From positions 186,001 to 250,000 of the forward strand of contig JAEZZI010000006.1 of the NCBI GenBank assembly GCA_023418595.1: a DNA stretch of 64,000 nt, in the 5' to 3' direction. Shown piece after piece: positions 63,440 through 64,000 of this stretch. Under the pieces are notes generated by a model, which saw nothing but the letters and a program-made list of their open reading frames with translations, was not told the origin of the DNA and ran no database searches. Source of the stretch: Pseudomonadota bacterium (GTDB taxonomy: Bacteria; Pseudomonadota; Alphaproteobacteria; Sphingomonadales; Sphingomonadaceae). Within the stretch, counting starts at the first letter, position 1. Each line of letters begins with the position of its first letter. A program made the position numbers and the translations under genes.

Positions 63440-64000
63440 ATGAGCACCAAGACCGCCTCGACCACCGATGCGCCCGCGATCGAAAGCCGCGCGCAACTGA
63501 TCGACTATTTCGCGTCCGGGGAAAAGCCCAAGGACCGCTGGCGGATCGGCACCGAGCACGAGAAGTTCGTCTATTCCACCGCCGACTGCCATGCGCCCAG
63601 CTATGACGAACCCGGCGGCATCCGCGACCTGTTGATGGCGCTGACCGAGTTCGGCTGGACCCCGGTCGAGGAAGGCGGCAACGTCATTGCGCTGTCGGGA
63701 CCGGACGGCACGATCAGCCTGGAGCCTGCTGGGCAACTCGAACTGTCGGGTGCGCCGCTCGAAAATCTGCACCAGACCTGTGCCGAGACCGGGCGCCATC
63801 TGGAACAGGTGAAGGCGGTCGGCGAACGGCTCGGTCTCGGTTTCTTGGGCTTGGGCATGTGGCCCGACAAGGCACGCCAAGACCTGTCGATCATGCCCAA
63901 GGGCCGCTATGGCATCATGCTCAACCACATGCCGCGCGTCGGGTCGCTCGGACTCGACATGATGCTGCGCACCTGCACCATTCAGGTTAATCTGGATTAC
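63440..64000 (+). CDS. gshA: Glutamate--cysteine ligase, N-terminal part
   Basis: 187 codons are visible; the gene runs past the window edge. It joins glutamate and cysteine, the first step of glutathione synthesis. The plant/alphaproteobacterial type (GCS2) is indicated by RWRIGTEHEKFVY near residue 34 and the ALSGPDGTISLEPAGQLELSGAPL glutamate-site region. The start is ATG at MSTKTAS with GGCGCGGAA before it. Partial at the 3' end. Confidence 0.93.
   Translation, partial: MSTKTASTTDAPAIESRAQLIDYFASGEKPKDRWRIGTEHEKFVYSTADCHAPSYDEPGGIRDLLMALTEFGWTPVEEGGNVIALSGPDGTISLEPAGQLELSGAPLENLHQTCAETGRHLEQVKAVGERLGLGFLGLGMWPDKARQDLSIMPKGRYGIMLNHMPRVGSLGLDMMLRTCTIQVNLDY

Overview
The window is a chromosomal stretch of a high-G+C alphaproteobacterium, most likely a Sphingomonas or close sphingomonad. 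Gene content supports this: a split glycine dehydrogenase (gcvPA/gcvPB), an SspB-alpha adaptor, homoserine kinase of the ThrB-II type, a Caulobacter-style Tad/Cpa pilus locus, a DUF3297 protein, a CYP153-like P450 and many exported Tat and lipoprotein precursors. Start codons are often TTG or GTG, and neighbouring genes commonly overlap by 1-4 bases. No transposase, prophage, CRISPR array, rRNA or tRNA gene was found. The window is mostly core genome.

Layout. 1-6.8 kb: a membrane protein, guanylate kinase, a DUF885 peptidase-like protein, fumarase C and SspB. 6.9-11.1 kb: histidine genes hisB-(YciI)-hisH-hisA-hisF-(small anchor protein)-hisE, then a HIT protein. 11.2-19.7 kb: amino acid permease, PfkB sugar/adenosine kinase, CysZ/EI24-like membrane protein, lipoprotein, QueG, a Nat-type ABC exporter pair and a P450. 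19.9-29.7 kb: exported MsrB, CHAP protein, M1 aminopeptidase and the gcvT-gcvH-gcvPA-gcvPB operon behind a tandem glycine riboswitch. 29.8-34.8 kb: ispH, thrB, rnhA, an SMR transporter, an FAD oxidoreductase and a lysophospholipase-like hydrolase. 34.8-42.7 kb: Tad pilus genes cpaA-cpaB-cpaC-cpaD-cpaE-tadB-tadC plus two small genes; the ATPase cpaF and the pilin are not here. 42.8-49.9 kb: ppdK, then DUF3297-glyQ-DUF559-glyS. 50-64 kb: EVE protein, sorbosone-dehydrogenase-like lipoprotein, Ogt, TypA, a TelA/XpaC-like pair, CysQ-like phosphatase, PmbA, UbiA, an oxidoreductase, RsmE and the start of glutamate-cysteine ligase.

The most unusual feature is the repeat landscape. Most non-coding gaps carry one of about six families of long imperfect palindromes. 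Two of these families also sit in frame inside glyS, and one family flanks, as inverted arms, a DUF559 endonuclease-like gene that lies between glyQ and glyS with TGATG junctions on both sides. A gene-less copy of the same element lies between rsmE and gshA. This suggests a nuclease-carrying palindromic element analogous to REP/RAYT systems, which I regard as the best candidate for an undescribed system here. glyS also contains a segment of about 360 bases with clearly lower G+C than its surroundings.
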